13,159 nucleotides of DNA, taken from contig JACCVE010000265.1 in assembly GCA_013698285.1 (NCBI GenBank), forward strand, positions 1 to 13,159. Direction: 5' to 3'. This DNA comes from Chloroflexia bacterium (lineage in GTDB: Bacteria; Chloroflexota; Chloroflexia; Thermomicrobiales; UBA6265). The notes beneath the pieces are model-generated. The model saw only the letters and a program-made list of their open reading frames with translations, did no database searches and was not told the origin of the DNA. Made by a program: the position numbers and the translations under genes. Shown here piece by piece: positions 12,985-13,159 of the stretch; the stretch's first letter is position 1, and every line of letters begins with the position of its first letter.

Positions 12985-13159
12985 ATGAATCCCATGAACC
13001 CATCGATGATGAGCCCGATCGCCGTCAGCCGACACACCGACTACCTGGCCGAGGCCGAGCGGGACCGGATGGTCCGGATCGCCCGTCAGGGCCAGCCGCG
13101 CAGGAACATCCTGGACATCGTCCGCCTGGAAATCGGGACCGCGATGATCGGGATCGGGC
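12985..13159 (+). CDS. Small hypothetical protein, cut by the window end
   Basis: ATG 12985 follows a strong GAGGAGG ribosome site 9 bases upstream. The visible 58 residues begin MNPMNPSMMSPIAVSRHTDY, continue with a charged helix (YLAEAERDRMVRIARQG), a basic patch (QPRR), and start a more hydrophobic segment (LEIGTAMIGIG) that could be a membrane or amphipathic helix. The 3' end lies outside the window. The same frame is open upstream to an ATG at 12886, which has GGAGG 10 bases before it and would add 33 Arg/Pro/Thr-rich residues. I prefer 12985 for its better ribosome site and composition. No family recognised. Confidence 0.6.
   Translation, partial: MNPMNPSMMSPIAVSRHTDYLAEAERDRMVRIARQGQPRRNILDIVRLEIGTAMIGIG

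Noticed and set aside
1..13159. CRISPR arrays, tRNA or rRNA genes, transposases and long repeats
   Set aside because: No regularly spaced repeats, no tRNA T-arm in a foldable context, no transposase motifs and no long inverted or direct repeats were found on reading both strands.

Overview
The window is a GC-rich bacterial chromosome segment. High GC, tightly packed operons with 4-base stop/start overlaps, Shine-Dalgarno starts, and the combination of a CHAD/Ppx cluster, a long YfhO-type membrane protein and a DUF4126-like protein all suggest a thermophilic Chloroflexota (Thermomicrobia/Sphaerobacter-like). That placement is inference from composition and family mix; no rRNA or other phylogenetic marker is present. 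No tRNA, rRNA, CRISPR array or insertion sequence was seen.

Layout. Bases 1-3067 are read leftward: a DUF4126-like membrane protein, an M20 (ArgE/DapE-type) metallopeptidase, then a two-gene unit made of a 77-residue protein with a MoaD/ThiS-like Pro-Ile-Ala-Gly-Gly end and an unidentified protein 4 bases behind it. A divergent gap (3068-3353) with an extended -10 promoter leads rightward into a 756-residue IlvD/Edd-superfamily dehydratase (3354-5624). A leftward gene for a small charged helical protein (5873-6142) lies next. From an AT-richer divergent gap onward everything reads rightward: a Ppx/GppA-type exopolyphosphatase, a CHAD domain split into two separate overlapping genes, a possible 45-codon ORF, a PAP2-type phosphatase/transferase and a YfhO-type membrane protein. 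The last 870 bases hold a small self-contained transcription unit (near-consensus promoter, structured leader, 37-codon ORF, intrinsic terminator), a non-coding stretch with hairpins and opposing promoter-like sites, and the start of a small protein cut by the window edge.

How the genes may work together. Ppx and CHAD proteins both act on or bind polyphosphate, so 6337-8692 reads as a polyphosphate turnover/binding cassette. Here the usual two-repeat CHAD domain is built from two polypeptides, which would have to associate. PAP2 and YfhO overlap by 4 bases and suggest a lipid-linked envelope modification step. The strongest candidates for something undescribed are the split CHAD pair, the ubiquitin-sized Gly-Gly protein with its coupled partner, and the promoter-to-terminator small RNA/peptide unit at 12265-12628.
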